Shown here: piece after piece, positions 25,004 to 33,773 of the stretch
Layout: each line of letters begins with the position of its first letter
Position numbering within the stretch: position 1 is the first letter of the stretch
From: Myxococcus fulvus
Lineage (GTDB): Bacteria > Myxococcota > Myxococcia > Myxococcales > Myxococcaceae
Length of the DNA stretch: 64,000 nt
Direction: 5' to 3'
Assembly: GCF_900111765.1 (NCBI RefSeq)
Contig: NZ_FOIB01000005.1
Coordinates: 1 to 64,000 of the forward strand
Program-made: the position numbers and the translations under genes
Notes under the pieces: generated by a model
What the model saw: only the letters and a program-made list of their open reading frames with translations
What the model was told of the DNA's origin: nothing
Databases searched by the model: none

Positions 25004-26160
25004 CACATCACGTCCAGTTGGGCGAGCAGTCCCTGGAAGATTTCGATGGTCGCGCCCAGCTCCGGGCCCGTGAGCTGGGCCAGGGGCTGCTTGCGCGCCT
25101 TGCGCAGGAACGCGTCCATGTCCGACGCGCGCCCGTAGAGCGACTGGGCCGCCGCGGCCGCCTCGGCGAGCAGCCGCGCGGAGACGGGCGCGTCCTCGTC
25201 CACCAGCGACAGGGCCCGCTCCAGCTTCACGCCGCAGGAGGCCCACACCTCGCGGTCATGGATGATGAGGATCTGCCGCTGGTTCACCGCGGACAGGCCA
25301 CGCACGAAGGTGTCCAGCTCGCTGACGACCTTCAGCAGCTCCTCGCGCGAGGGGTTGGCGAGGATGGCCAGCCGCCCCACCTCCGCGCGCATCTCCACGA
25401 TGTGGCGCTTGTCCTGCGCGCGCAGGTTCCGGTACGCGGCCGTGCGGCCGAACGCGTCCATCTCCGTCTGGAGCTGCTGCGCGTTCCACTGCACGTCCTG
25501 CGCTTCCGCCTCGCGCACCTTGTTGAGCCGCGCGGTCAGGATGCGGCCCAGGTCCGCGGAGATGGCGCGCACCGTCACCGCGGCCTTCACCTCCGCCTCG
25601 TGGCCGGGCACCACCTGCGCCCGCGTCACCTCGCCCAGCGTGCTCGCCGTCTCGAAGACGAGGCTGCTGACGCGCTCGCGGAAGCTGGAGCGGAAGCGCT
25701 GGATCTCCGCCAGCAGCGTCCACCGGTCGCTCACCACGGACGGGTTGCGCATGGCCTCGCCCAGCTGGGTGATGCCCTGGGCCAGCTGCGTCATCGCGTC
25801 ATGCATCAGCATGCCCGGGTCCTTGGTGCCGCTCAGCACCAGGTCGGCCAGGTTTCCACCGGGCTGCGCGGGGAACTGCACGCGGATGACGTTGAGGAGC
25901 GCGTTGACGTCCATCACCGTGTCACGGATGACGGGCGCCATCTCCTCCCAGAGGGAGAGGTCCGGGCTGGAATCCACCACGGGCGTCTCGTACTTCACCA
26001 GGTCCATGTCGCTCAGCCGGGCGATGGCCTGGGCGGCGGCGGCGTACACCTTGCGCAGCCGGCCGGCGAAGGCGCCGTCGGGGTGGGCCTGGAGGATTTC
26101 TTCGAGCCTCGGAGTCAGGGAGGCCTGCGGGTTCTCGGCGTCTGCGGACACGGGGGGCAC
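25003..26160 (-). CDS. Conserved helical protein of unknown function
   Basis: I do not recognise this 385-residue protein. It is almost wholly alpha-helical, has no signal peptide or membrane helix, and is rich in heptad-like Leu/Ala/Arg positions (for example FRSSFRERVSSLVFETASTLGEV and AAYRNLRAQDKRHIVEMRAEVGRLAIL). A scaffold or structural role is possible. It starts at a GTG at 26160; a GTG nine bases further in is an alternative. It is the first gene of the operon with the HAD phosphatase and the methyltransferase, and is divergent from corA. Confidence 0.6.
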   Translation of the reverse strand: MPPVSADAENPQASLTPRLEEILQAHPDGAFAGRLRKVYAAAAQAIARLSDMDLVKYETPVVDSSPDLSLWEEMAPVIRDTVMDVNALLNVIRVQFPAQPGGNLADLVLSGTKDPGMLMHDAMTQLAQGITQLGEAMRNPSVVSDRWTLLAEIQRFRSSFRERVSSLVFETASTLGEVTRAQVVPGHEAEVKAAVTVRAISADLGRILTARLNKVREAEAQDVQWNAQQLQTEMDAFGRTAAYRNLRAQDKRHIVEMRAEVGRLAILANPSREELLKVVSELDTFVRGLSAVNQRQILIIHDREVWASCGVKLERALSLVDEDAPVSARLLAEAAAAAQSLYGRASDMDAFLRKARKQPLAQLTGPELGATIEIFQGLLAQLDVM

Positions 26161-26240
26161 ACTCTAGCGCTCGACTTCCGCGCGGGGGAGTTCTAGCACT
26201 CGGACCGGGGCCGCGCCGCAAGGCCCGGGAGCGCTACGGG

Positions 26241-27182
26241 ATGATTCAGGTCTGTCTGCTGAAGGACGGAGCCCTCTTCACCGGGGGTGAGGAGCTGCTC
26301 GAAGAGGAGGGGCGCAAGTGGATCGACGTCCTCCAGCCGGACGAGGCGCAGATGGCCCGGCTCGCCGAGCGCTTCGGCCTGCACAAGCTGGCCGTCGAGG
26401 ACTGCCTCCACCTGGACCAGCGCCCCAAGCTGGAGGAGTACCCCAACCACGTCTTCGTCGTGCTCCAGGGCTTCAGCGCGGGCAAGGACGTCTGCCAGCT
26501 CACCCTGCATGAGCACCACTTCTTCCTCGCCAAGGAGTGGATCATCAGCGTGCACGAGCTGCCCTTCAACGGGCTGGAGGCCGTGCGACAACGCGTGCGC
26601 GCGGACCCGCTGGCCACCCTGGGGCGCGGCACGGACTTCATCCTCTACCTGCTGGCGGACGGGCTGGTGGATGCCCAGTTTCCCATCCTCGACACGTTCA
26701 GCGACGAGTTGGAGGACCTGGAGGTGGCCATCTTCGAGCAGGTGGAGAAGGCCCAGCTCCAGCGCATCTTCGAGCTGAAGCGGATGCTGGTGCAGCTGCG
26801 CCGGGTGCTGTCCCCCCAGCGCGACGTGGTGGGGTTGATGGCGCGGCGGGGCATCCCCCACGTCGACGAGCGCTCCACGCTCTACTTCCGCGACGTGTAC
26901 GACCACCTGGTGCGGCTGTACGAGCAGATTGACGCGGGCCGCGACATCCTGGGCAACGTGATGGATGGCTACCTGTCGATGGTGGCCAACAAGACGAACG
27001 ACATCACCAAGCAGCTCACCATCTTCGCCACCATCTTCCTGCCGCTCTCGTTCATCGTCGGATTCTTCGGGCAGAACTTCGACGCGCTGTCGGGGCGAGG
27101 CCCTTACATTGCCATGTGGGTCTCCATCGTGGCCCTGCCCGTGTCCCTCTTCTTCTGGTTCAAACACAAGCAGTGGCTGTGA
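26241..27182 (+). CDS. CorA-family divalent cation channel with GQN instead of GMN
   Basis: The 313-residue protein has the CorA layout: a cytoplasmic alpha/beta funnel (about 1-250) with the long stalk helix, then two C-terminal membrane helices (FATIFLPLSFIVGFF and IAMWVSIVALPVSLFFWF) and a basic C-terminal tail (KHKQWL). The signature loop after helix 1 normally reads YGMNF; here it reads FGQNF (Gly277-Gln278-Asn279). GxN variants occur in relatives such as ZntB-type proteins, so ion selectivity may differ from a Mg channel. The alpha/beta hydrolase gene follows after 20 bases. Family is certain, substrate is not. Confidence 0.85.
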   Translation: MIQVCLLKDGALFTGGEELLEEEGRKWIDVLQPDEAQMARLAERFGLHKLAVEDCLHLDQRPKLEEYPNHVFVVLQGFSAGKDVCQLTLHEHHFFLAKEWIISVHELPFNGLEAVRQRVRADPLATLGRGTDFILYLLADGLVDAQFPILDTFSDELEDLEVAIFEQVEKAQLQRIFELKRMLVQLRRVLSPQRDVVGLMARRGIPHVDERSTLYFRDVYDHLVRLYEQIDAGRDILGNVMDGYLSMVANKTNDITKQLTIFATIFLPLSFIVGFFGQNFDALSGRGPYIAMWVSIVALPVSLFFWFKHKQWL

Positions 27183-27202
27183 GGCCGCTCGCTGGAGGAT
27201 GC

Positions 27203-27985
27203 ATGCCGACCGTCACCGTGAATGGCCGTCCCCTGCACTACCGCGACGTGGGCCAGGGCCCGGTGGTGGTGCTGCTGCACGCCTTCCCCCTCAACGGGGA
27301 GTCCTTCGATGCGCAGGTGAAGGCCCTGTCGGGCCGCTACCGCTTCATCCTCCCGGACACGCGGGGCTTCGGCGGGAGCGGGCTCGGTGAGGGGCCGACC
27401 CTCATGTCCCTCATCGCCCAGGACACCCTCGCGCTGCTGGATGCGCTCGACATCGACCGGGCCGTCGTGGGCGGGGTATCCATGGGGGGCTACGCGGCCA
27501 TGGCGCTCTTGCGCGAGGACGCGGGCCGGGTGGCGGGCCTGGTGTTGATGGACACGCAGTGCACCGCGGATGACGACGCGGGCAAGGCGCGCCGCGAGGC
27601 CTCCGCGAAGGAGGCGCTGGAGAAGGGCGTGGAGCCCGTCATCCAGGCCCTGCTGCCCAAGCTCGTCGGCTCGGGCGCGGACTCACAGGTGGGTCGCGCG
27701 GTGGAGGCGCAGATGCGCGCGGCCTCGCCCCAGGCCATCGCCGCCGCCCAGCGTGGCATGGCGCTGCGGCCCGACAGCAAGGACATCCTGGCGCGCTACG
27801 CGGGGCCGGCGTTGATGGTCGTGGGAGAGAACGACGCCATCACCCCGCCCGAGAAGGCGAAGCAGATGGCGGACCTGGTGACAGGTGCCCGGCTGGAGGT
27901 CATCCCCGGCGCCGCGCACCTGGCCAACCAGGAGCAGCCCGAGCGCGTCAACGCGGTGCTGGACGCGTTCCTCGCGTCACTCTGA
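27203..27985 (+). CDS. Alpha/beta-fold hydrolase
   Basis: The 260-residue protein is a classical hydrolase: oxyanion-side HAFPLNGES, nucleophile elbow GGVSMGG, the acid in VGENDAITPPE, and the histidine in PGAAHLANQEQPE. The size and the DTRGFGGSG segment resemble 3-oxoadipate enol-lactonase and related esterases. The ATG at 27203 follows GGAGGA; a longer in-frame start at 27116 would run into corA. No pathway neighbours specify its substrate. Confidence 0.85.
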   Translation: MPTVTVNGRPLHYRDVGQGPVVVLLHAFPLNGESFDAQVKALSGRYRFILPDTRGFGGSGLGEGPTLMSLIAQDTLALLDALDIDRAVVGGVSMGGYAAMALLREDAGRVAGLVLMDTQCTADDDAGKARREASAKEALEKGVEPVIQALLPKLVGSGADSQVGRAVEAQMRAASPQAIAAAQRGMALRPDSKDILARYAGPALMVVGENDAITPPEKAKQMADLVTGARLEVIPGAAHLANQEQPERVNAVLDAFLASL

Positions 27986-27990
27986 GGAAC

Positions 27991-29166
27991 TCAGCGCCCT
28001 CGTGTCGCCAGTCGGCGGGCCTCCTCGAGGACATGTGCCTTGAGGAGATAACCGAAGCCCGCGTTCTGGATGCGGGTGACGAGCTCTTGACGGGTGGAGC
28101 CCATCTGCTCGGCGACGCCGTCCAGGTTCCACTGGGACTGGGCGAGCTGTTGCAGCAGGTAGGCTCGACGCGTCTGCGCTGCGGAGAGGCGGTACGTCTT
28201 GAGGTACTGAAGCGTGCCGTCCTTGCCGACGATGGCCTCGCCCAGGTGGTTCTCCTCCGAGGGCACCAGGCTCGTGTGGAAGCGCTGCAGGAGATACGGG
28301 CCGGCCTCGTACACCTTCTGCGACGACACCTCGACGCCGAAGAGGCCTCCAGCCATGAAGCCGTGGAAGGCGCCCCAGTCCTCGCGCATGCGCGTCACCT
28401 CCGCGCGCAAATCACCCAGACTCGAGACCCGCTTCGCGTCCAGCGGCGTCCACAGCTCGACGACCTCCTGGAGATAGCCGTACTGGAGCAGCAGCTCGCC
28501 GTAGAAGTCCTCGAGCAGCGTGCGGTGCAGGACGCGGTAGTCGTCGGGATGCGAGACGATGAAGGCGGACAGCAGCTCGTCCGCGTTGAAGAGCAGCAGG
28601 CCCACCTGCTTCTCGTGGACCTCGAAGGTGCGCAGCGCGCCGTCCAACACCGAGCTGAGCCAGCCGGGGACGGAGGACTCCATGCGGGGATTGAGCCCGT
28701 AGGTCAGCGCGTCGCGCGAGTACTCCGACCAGGCGATCTCCGGCCCGCCGAAGTGCTGCGCGAGGAAGCCCTCCATCGCCAGGTGCAGGGGCAGCATGCG
28801 CAGCTGGTTCTTGTCCTCGCGGTGCACCATGCGGTGCAGCAGGCGCACCGGGAGGGGGCCGGCCATCACCTTCTTGCCGTCGCGCACGTTCAGCCGCGTA
28901 CCGTAGACGGCGTCCGCCTGACGCTGGCCCCAGCTCACCACCATGCCGTGCGGAACGTAGGAGATGTACTTGAGGCCGCGGCCCTCGAGCTCGCCCTCCA
29001 GGGACACCACCGCCGCCCACTCCGAGTACTCGCGGCGCGCGAAGCGCAGGTCGTCCCGCACCTCGTCGCGGAGCACCGGCACCAGCCGCATGCGGTTCCA
29101 CGCCTGCGCGGGCGCGAAGCGCAGCCCGTGCGCCTCCAGTCGCCGGATGAGTCGCGTGTCACTCAT
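27991..29166 (-). CDS. Unknown protein with C-terminal Fis-type helix-turn-helix
   Basis: The 391-residue protein has a long N-terminal alpha/beta region with no match I can name (MRLVPVLRDEVRDDLRFARR, ISYVPHGMVVSWGQ, LLHRMVHREDKNQLRML). The C-terminal 60 residues contain TRRAYLLQQLAQSQWNLDGV then AEQMGSTRQELVTRIQNAGF, a Fis-like HTH of the sort found at the end of sigma-54 activators. No AAA+ domain is present. It may be one of the HTH-tailed families associated with RNA-repair and vWA genes, which I cannot confirm here. It lies 141 bases after the vWA gene on the same strand. Confidence 0.6.
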   Translation of the reverse strand: MSDTRLIRRLEAHGLRFAPAQAWNRMRLVPVLRDEVRDDLRFARREYSEWAAVVSLEGELEGRGLKYISYVPHGMVVSWGQRQADAVYGTRLNVRDGKKVMAGPLPVRLLHRMVHREDKNQLRMLPLHLAMEGFLAQHFGGPEIAWSEYSRDALTYGLNPRMESSVPGWLSSVLDGALRTFEVHEKQVGLLLFNADELLSAFIVSHPDDYRVLHRTLLEDFYGELLLQYGYLQEVVELWTPLDAKRVSSLGDLRAEVTRMREDWGAFHGFMAGGLFGVEVSSQKVYEAGPYLLQRFHTSLVPSEENHLGEAIVGKDGTLQYLKTYRLSAAQTRRAYLLQQLAQSQWNLDGVAEQMGSTRQELVTRIQNAGFGYLLKAHVLEEARRLATRGR

Positions 29167-29307
29167 GCGTCCACTCCGTTCCCGGTGCTTCGCTCCTCGG
29201 ACACAGCGCCGAGCCCCCACCGCGCCACGAGGGACACCTCGCGACGGAGCAGCAGACTCCACGGCTCACGGTGACACGCGCGCAGGCGCGCCCGGTTCGT
29301 CCCGTGC
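29167..29307 (-). other. Spacer between the vWA and HTH genes
   Basis: This 141-base spacer could in principle hold a Y-like RNA if the vWA protein is Ro60-like. I see only short hairpins (for example CGAGG/CCTCG around 29230-29250) and no tRNA-like fold. No promoter stands out. Confidence 0.3.
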
Positions 29308-30771
29308 TCATGCCTCCACCTCGTCCACGCCTTCGCGCACCTGGGGCTTCAGCCACGAATCCACGCGTCCGGACAGGTAGCGCTCCAGCTCCGCCAGTGA
29401 CGCCGTGCCCTCCGCGAAGCGCGCGAAGCCGAGCACCGTCGGGACATCCTCGGCGTCTCGCACGCCCACCGTGGCCACCGCCGCGCCGAACGAGCGCGGC
29501 GCGTACTCCTCCGCGTCGAAGACGGGATTGACGTGCACCAGCGCCGTGCGGCGGCTCCGGTCCAGGCGCTCGCGGAACACCCGCGTCAGCTCCGCCACGG
29601 CGCCCGGCGGGTCATTGTCGTAGCCATCCGAGACGATGACCACCAGCTCCGCGCCCCACTCCAGCGCGTCCAACAGCGGCGTGGCCAGGTCCGTCTGCCC
29701 TCGCGCCGACACCGTCAGCGGATCCTCCACGGGCTCGCCCGTCCAGAAGGCGCGGTACTCCCGCGCCGCGGAGGACAGCAGGTAGTGCGTCGCCAGCGCC
29801 ACGGCCAGCGGACGCCGACGCTTCTGCAGCGAGCCCGACGTCGAATAGCTCCGGTCCAACACCGCCGCCACCTTCCCCAACGCAGGCTTCGCGCGCGCCA
29901 GCACCCGCGCCGCCGAGCCCTCCAGCGCCGCGTGCAATTCCTCGCGGCGAGAGGCCCGCGCCTCCGCCTTCAATGACAACACATACAGCGCGAGCTTCGT
30001 CAGCGGCGCGCGGGACAGGTCCACCGCCGGCTCCACGCCCCCCTCGCGCGCGGCGGACTCCTGGAGTCGCAGGCGCTCTGCCTGGGTGAGGCGCGGCTCG
30101 ATGCGCTGGAGGAACACGTCGCGCGGGACGCCGTGCTTCTGCGCCAGTCCCTCCGCCACCGTGTAGGGCAGCTCGTAGAGCGCTTCTTGCGCGAAGTGCG
30201 CCCGACGGAAGGACTCGAACAGCGGCTGGGTGAAGACCCGCTTCTTCCAGCCCTTGAAGAGGAAGGGCCCCAGCTCGCCCTCCAGCTTCACGTGCCCGTG
30301 CACCACCGCCGCGCGCAGCTTGGAGCGGTACTTCACCGCGTCGAAGGAGAGGTTCGAGCGCCCGGCCAGGTACTCCCGGACGATGGCGCGGCTGCGGCGG
30401 TTGTTGACGTGCCGCGAGCGCAGGGACTCCAACACCCGGAACGCGCGCTGCGAGGGCAGCCGGCGCAGCGCCGCGGCGATGAGGGCCCCCTCCTCTCCTC
30501 GCTCGGCCGGGTCCACGGGACTGCCGGCGGCGAGCAGGTTGAGGATGATCTGCGCCTGGTTGAAGTGGTTGATGCCCGCCGCGAGCGTGCGGCGGTAGAG
30601 GCGCCGGTAGTTGCCCAGGATGTACTGGTGCAGGAACTCGATGGAGACCGACTGTCCGCGCGCGTCACCGTAGAACTCCCGCTGGCCGGTGCAGGAGAAG
30701 CACGCGTTGACGAACATCACCAGGTCCTCTCGGGCGACCTGTTCGATACGGACTTCGGCGGGCAAGGCCAT
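29308..30771 (-). CDS. vWA-domain protein with an all-helical N-terminus (Ro60/TROVE-like layout)
   Basis: The 487-residue cytoplasmic protein has about 290 residues of helical repeats followed by a von Willebrand A domain with a complete MIDAS: Asp306-x-Ser308-x-Ser310 (LDRSYS), Thr360 (GQTDLATPL) and Asp382 (VSDGYDN). This order and length resemble the Ro60/TROVE family, in which a HEAT-like ring plus vWA binds Y RNA and misfolded RNA. The helical part (HVNNRRSRAIVREYL and FDAVKYRSKLRAAVVHG) is basic, consistent with RNA binding. I start at the ATG at 30771, since upstream codons look non-coding. It precedes the HTH gene. The RNA role is an inference. Confidence 0.7.
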   Translation of the reverse strand: MALPAEVRIEQVAREDLVMFVNACFSCTGQREFYGDARGQSVSIEFLHQYILGNYRRLYRRTLAAGINHFNQAQIILNLLAAGSPVDPAERGEEGALIAAALRRLPSQRAFRVLESLRSRHVNNRRSRAIVREYLAGRSNLSFDAVKYRSKLRAAVVHGHVKLEGELGPFLFKGWKKRVFTQPLFESFRRAHFAQEALYELPYTVAEGLAQKHGVPRDVFLQRIEPRLTQAERLRLQESAAREGGVEPAVDLSRAPLTKLALYVLSLKAEARASRREELHAALEGSAARVLARAKPALGKVAAVLDRSYSTSGSLQKRRRPLAVALATHYLLSSAAREYRAFWTGEPVEDPLTVSARGQTDLATPLLDALEWGAELVVIVSDGYDNDPPGAVAELTRVFRERLDRSRRTALVHVNPVFDAEEYAPRSFGAAVATVGVRDAEDVPTVLGFARFAEGTASLAELERYLSGRVDSWLKPQVREGVDEVEA

Positions 30772-30944
30772 CGCGCGCACTGCCTCCGGGAAGACGAGAG
30801 GAGCGCCGCTCGGGGAAGAGTGAAACGACCAGCGTGTCAGGCTCCAAAGGCTTGAATCGGAAGTCGCATCGGAGTCCCGCGAGCGGCGCTCCGAGGCTAC
30901 CACACGTCGCGCGCCGGGGACTCCTGACGTCCGCCTTCACCGCC

Positions 30945-31328
30945 TCACGGCTGGCACGACACCTCGGTGTCCTCCACCACGCAGGAGGTGCACGAGGCCG
31001 TCTCCACCAGGATGCCCTCGCGGCACTCCAGGATGGCCTTGCCGTCCTGACGGCACAGGCCCCGGCCCTCGGCGCTGGCCGCGCACGCATCCCCCGGGCC
31101 GTTGCCGGAGGTGTCACAACGCACCGCCTCGTCCGACTCGCGGCAGCCCAGCGGGCCCCGGCACGGCAGCTGCCGCCACTTCCCGGAACGACACTCCAGG
31201 GCCAGGACGGATTCCTGACAGATGAAGCTCCCCGGCTCGTCACAGTCGTCCCCCGAGCCGGGACCACCGCAAGCGGTGAGGAGGAGGGAGCCAACAGCGG
31301 ACACGAGTGCGAGGAAGGAGCGGTTCAT
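30945..31328 (-). CDS. Cysteine-rich lipoprotein
   Basis: The 127-residue product has a lipoprotein signal (MNRSFLALVSAVGSLLLTAC) followed by a Gly/Ser linker. The mature region has two or three similar Cys-rich units (ICQESVLALECRSGKWRQLPC, then LCRQDGKAILECREGILVET), each with the C-x(n)-L-EC-x-x-G pattern. Disulfide-stabilised surface lipoproteins of this type are frequent in myxobacteria. No function is known. It follows the dipeptidase by 36 bases on the same strand. Confidence 0.7.
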   Translation of the reverse strand: MNRSFLALVSAVGSLLLTACGGPGSGDDCDEPGSFICQESVLALECRSGKWRQLPCRGPLGCRESDEAVRCDTSGNGPGDACAASAEGRGLCRQDGKAILECREGILVETASCTSCVVEDTEVSCQP

Positions 31329-31364
31329 GGGCTGAACCCAATATTTCGAGCGTCCCGCTCCCGG

Positions 31365-32369
31365 TCAACCACCCAGTGTCGACTGGAAGAAACGCCGGAA
31401 GTTTCCGCCCATGACACGTTCCACCCAGGACTCCGGATGGCGGCGCAGCAGTGCCGTGGTGAGCAGGTGCAGGTCCGTGACGTCCTTCATGCCCTTGGGC
31501 AAGGGCACCATGCCGTCGTAGTCCGAGCCCAGGCCCACGCCCTCCTCACCCATGACGTCCACCGCGTGCTCGATGTGGCGAACCACGTCGTCCACCGAGT
31601 CCCCGCCCAGGTACACCGGGGCGAAGATGATTCCCACCACCCCACCCCGGTCCGCGATGAAGCGCAGCGAGGCGTCGCTCAGGTTTCGCCACCCGCCGCC
31701 CGCCGCGCGCACGCCCGTGTGCGAACAGAAGTAGCGCACCGAGGGATGGGCGAAGAGGTTCTCCAGGGTGCGCTCGGAGGCGTGCGCCACGTCCACGCTC
31801 AATCCCAGCCGGGCCATCTCCTCCATCACCTCGTGGCCCAGCGTCGTCAGCCCCCGGTTGCCCATCATCGGGAACGAGGAGCCTCCCAAGTCATTATTCG
31901 ACAGGTGCGTGAGCCCCATGAAGCGCACGCCCCGGCGGTGCAGTTCCGCCAGCCGCTCCACCTTCCCCTCGATGGCGTGCCCGCCCTCCACGCCCAGCAC
32001 CGCGGACAGCCGCCCCTGGGCCAGGTTGTCGTCCAACACCTGACGCGAGGCGGCCACGCGCACCGTGTCCCCGGAGCGCTGGCAGAACGCATCCATCCGC
32101 TCGAGCTGCCACAACGCCCGCGTCCACTCACTGGCGCGCGCCTCCCGAGGCCAGCCGCGCCACGCGGCGAACACCGGGAAGCCGCCGATGAAGGGGAAGC
32201 CCCGGGTGACGATGGTGAAGCACTGCAGCTTCACCCCCGCCTCCCGCAGGCGGGGGAAGTCCACGTGCCCCTCGTCGGAGCGGACACACAAGTCCCGGTT
32301 CCACATGAGGGAGTCCGCGTGTCCGTCCGCGATGCACCAGCGCTGGTGGAGCTCGTTCACGTCACCCAT
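31365..32369 (-). CDS. M19 membrane-type dipeptidase
   Basis: The 334-residue enzyme belongs to the renal dipeptidase (amidohydrolase) family, which cleaves dipeptides, including D-containing ones, with two zinc ions. Metal ligands are visible as DGHADS (His17, Asp19), a bridging Glu in GVEGGH, His in VDVAHASE, His in CSHTGVR, and an Asp in GLGSDYDGMV. No signal peptide is seen, so it is probably cytoplasmic despite the family name. The ATG at 32369 has no clear ribosome-binding site. It lies 61 bases after the kinase gene. Confidence 0.88.
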   Translation of the reverse strand: MGDVNELHQRWCIADGHADSLMWNRDLCVRSDEGHVDFPRLREAGVKLQCFTIVTRGFPFIGGFPVFAAWRGWPREARASEWTRALWQLERMDAFCQRSGDTVRVAASRQVLDDNLAQGRLSAVLGVEGGHAIEGKVERLAELHRRGVRFMGLTHLSNNDLGGSSFPMMGNRGLTTLGHEVMEEMARLGLSVDVAHASERTLENLFAHPSVRYFCSHTGVRAAGGGWRNLSDASLRFIADRGGVVGIIFAPVYLGGDSVDDVVRHIEHAVDVMGEEGVGLGSDYDGMVPLPKGMKDVTDLHLLTTALLRRHPESWVERVMGGNFRRFFQSTLGG

Positions 32370-32430
32370 AGGTGCCTGAGTCTGCCCATCCCACGGCCCC
32401 AGACAAGCACCCTTCCGCCCGCGCGGGGCC

Positions 32431-33564
32431 TCATGTCCCGGTGGCGATGACGCCACGGGGGAAGCCCCACCCGGCCAGCGCGTCCTCCGGGGACAGCACG
32501 TCCGCGGCCTGCCCCCGGGAGCGCGCCTCCTGGCGCACCTGCAGGGCCTCCCGCGCGGCCTCCGTCGGACCATAGGCGTACCCCCGCCCCGCCAGCACCC
32601 CGCGCAGCGCGTCCCGCAGCTCCAGCGCGGTCTGGAAGCGCTCTTCCGGCTCCCGGCGCAGCAGCCGCGTCAGGATGGAGCGCAGCGGCGAGCACAGGGA
32701 GCGGGTCGCATGCTCCACGTGCTCCGGCGCGAAGCAGGCCACGCGCGCCGCCATCAACGGCAGGGGCAACCAGCTGGGCGACTCCGCCTGGAGCGCCTCC
32801 GCGTCCGGATGCGGGCCGGCCGCGAGCGCCGCGCGCTCCACCGGCTCCAGGTCCAGCAGGTGCAACCCGGTGGCGAGCTCCAGCAGCACCACGCCCAGGG
32901 AGAACAGGTCCGAGCGCCCATCCAGCGGACGGCGCAGCAGCACCTCCGGCGACGCGTACGCCAGGTCTCCGCGGACCACGTGGCCTTCGGTGGCCACGCG
33001 CCCCGGCAGCCGCGCCCACGCCAGCGCGAAGTCCGCCAGCTTCACGTGGCCGCGCACGTCCAGCCGCAGCGTGCGCGGGCTGACGTCCCGGTGCACGAGC
33101 CCCAGGGGCCTGCCCCGGTCATCCTCCAGCGAGTGCGCGTGGTGGAGCGCGTCCGACAGCTGCTCGCCCACGTAGGCGGTGAAGGCCTCCGAGAGCGGCC
33201 GACGCCGCAGCGCCGCGAAGCTGATGAGCGTCTCCAGGCTCTGGCCCTCCACGTACTCCATGACGAGGTGGGGCGAGCCGTCGTGCACGCGCACCAGGAA
33301 CACCTGCGCGATGGACGGGTGCGACAGCCGCATCAGCAGCTTGATCTCCTCCCGCAGCCGCGCCCTGCCGAGCTCGTCCTCCGCGTCCATCAGTCGCTTG
33401 ATGAGCACCAGGTCGCCGGGCGTGTCCGCGTAGTGCCTGCGGGCGAGCAGCAACTCCCCCGAGCCACGCGAGCCCAGGTAGCGGATCAACTCGTAGGACG
33501 TGGCGCCCGCGGAGAAGAGGATGAAGGGTTTGAGGGAAGGCTGGTCCGGATGGTGGGTGCCCAT
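32431..33564 (-). CDS. Ser/Thr protein kinase-like protein with degenerate active-site motifs
   Basis: The 377-residue soluble protein has a kinase fold: glycine loop LGSRGSGE (30-37), ATP lysine in LVLIKRL (Lys56), HRD at 158-160, and YASPEV in place of APE. Two key positions differ from active kinases. The catalytic-loop Asn (HRDxxxxN) is Thr165, and the DFG motif is DFA (178-180). Both normally support metal binding, so it may be a weak kinase or a pseudokinase. There is no sensor domain or membrane helix. The ATG at 33564 (MGTHHPDQ) is used because the longer frame from 33660 has poor coding character. Confidence 0.85.
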   Translation of the reverse strand: MGTHHPDQPSLKPFILFSAGATSYELIRYLGSRGSGELLLARRHYADTPGDLVLIKRLMDAEDELGRARLREEIKLLMRLSHPSIAQVFLVRVHDGSPHLVMEYVEGQSLETLISFAALRRRPLSEAFTAYVGEQLSDALHHAHSLEDDRGRPLGLVHRDVSPRTLRLDVRGHVKLADFALAWARLPGRVATEGHVVRGDLAYASPEVLLRRPLDGRSDLFSLGVVLLELATGLHLLDLEPVERAALAAGPHPDAEALQAESPSWLPLPLMAARVACFAPEHVEHATRSLCSPLRSILTRLLRREPEERFQTALELRDALRGVLAGRGYAYGPTEAAREALQVRQEARSRGQAADVLSPEDALAGWGFPRGVIATGT

Positions 33565-33689
33565 GCGAAGGACGGCTCCTGGTGTGCGAAGGACCTCCCC
33601 AGGGTTGGGAAGGCGTGAGGAAACCTCACGCGTCCTGCCTACCATCCAGGTCCGACACACACTTCCGACCCTTCAGAATGGATTCAGGG

Positions 33690-33728
33690 AAAAAAGGGAA
33701 CGGCCCCCACCGAAGTGGGAGCCGTCCC
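33690..33728 (-). terminator. Rho-independent terminator with a UUCG tetraloop
   Basis: Read on the minus strand, a 14-bp stem (33715-33728 with 33697-33710, two G-U pairs) closes a TTCG loop and is followed by TCCC and six T residues. It ends transcription of the coiled-coil lipoprotein gene (33774-34364) and isolates it from the kinase gene. It is the strongest intrinsic terminator in the window. Confidence 0.9.
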
Positions 33729-33773
33729 GGGGCCGCCCGTGAGGAAACGAGCCGCCCGACCGCGCCCCGTGAG

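Noticed and set aside
29280..29320. A GGTTCGTCCC stretch resembling a tRNA T-loop
   Set aside because: The flanking bases do not form a T-stem, acceptor or anticodon arm. It is not a tRNA.
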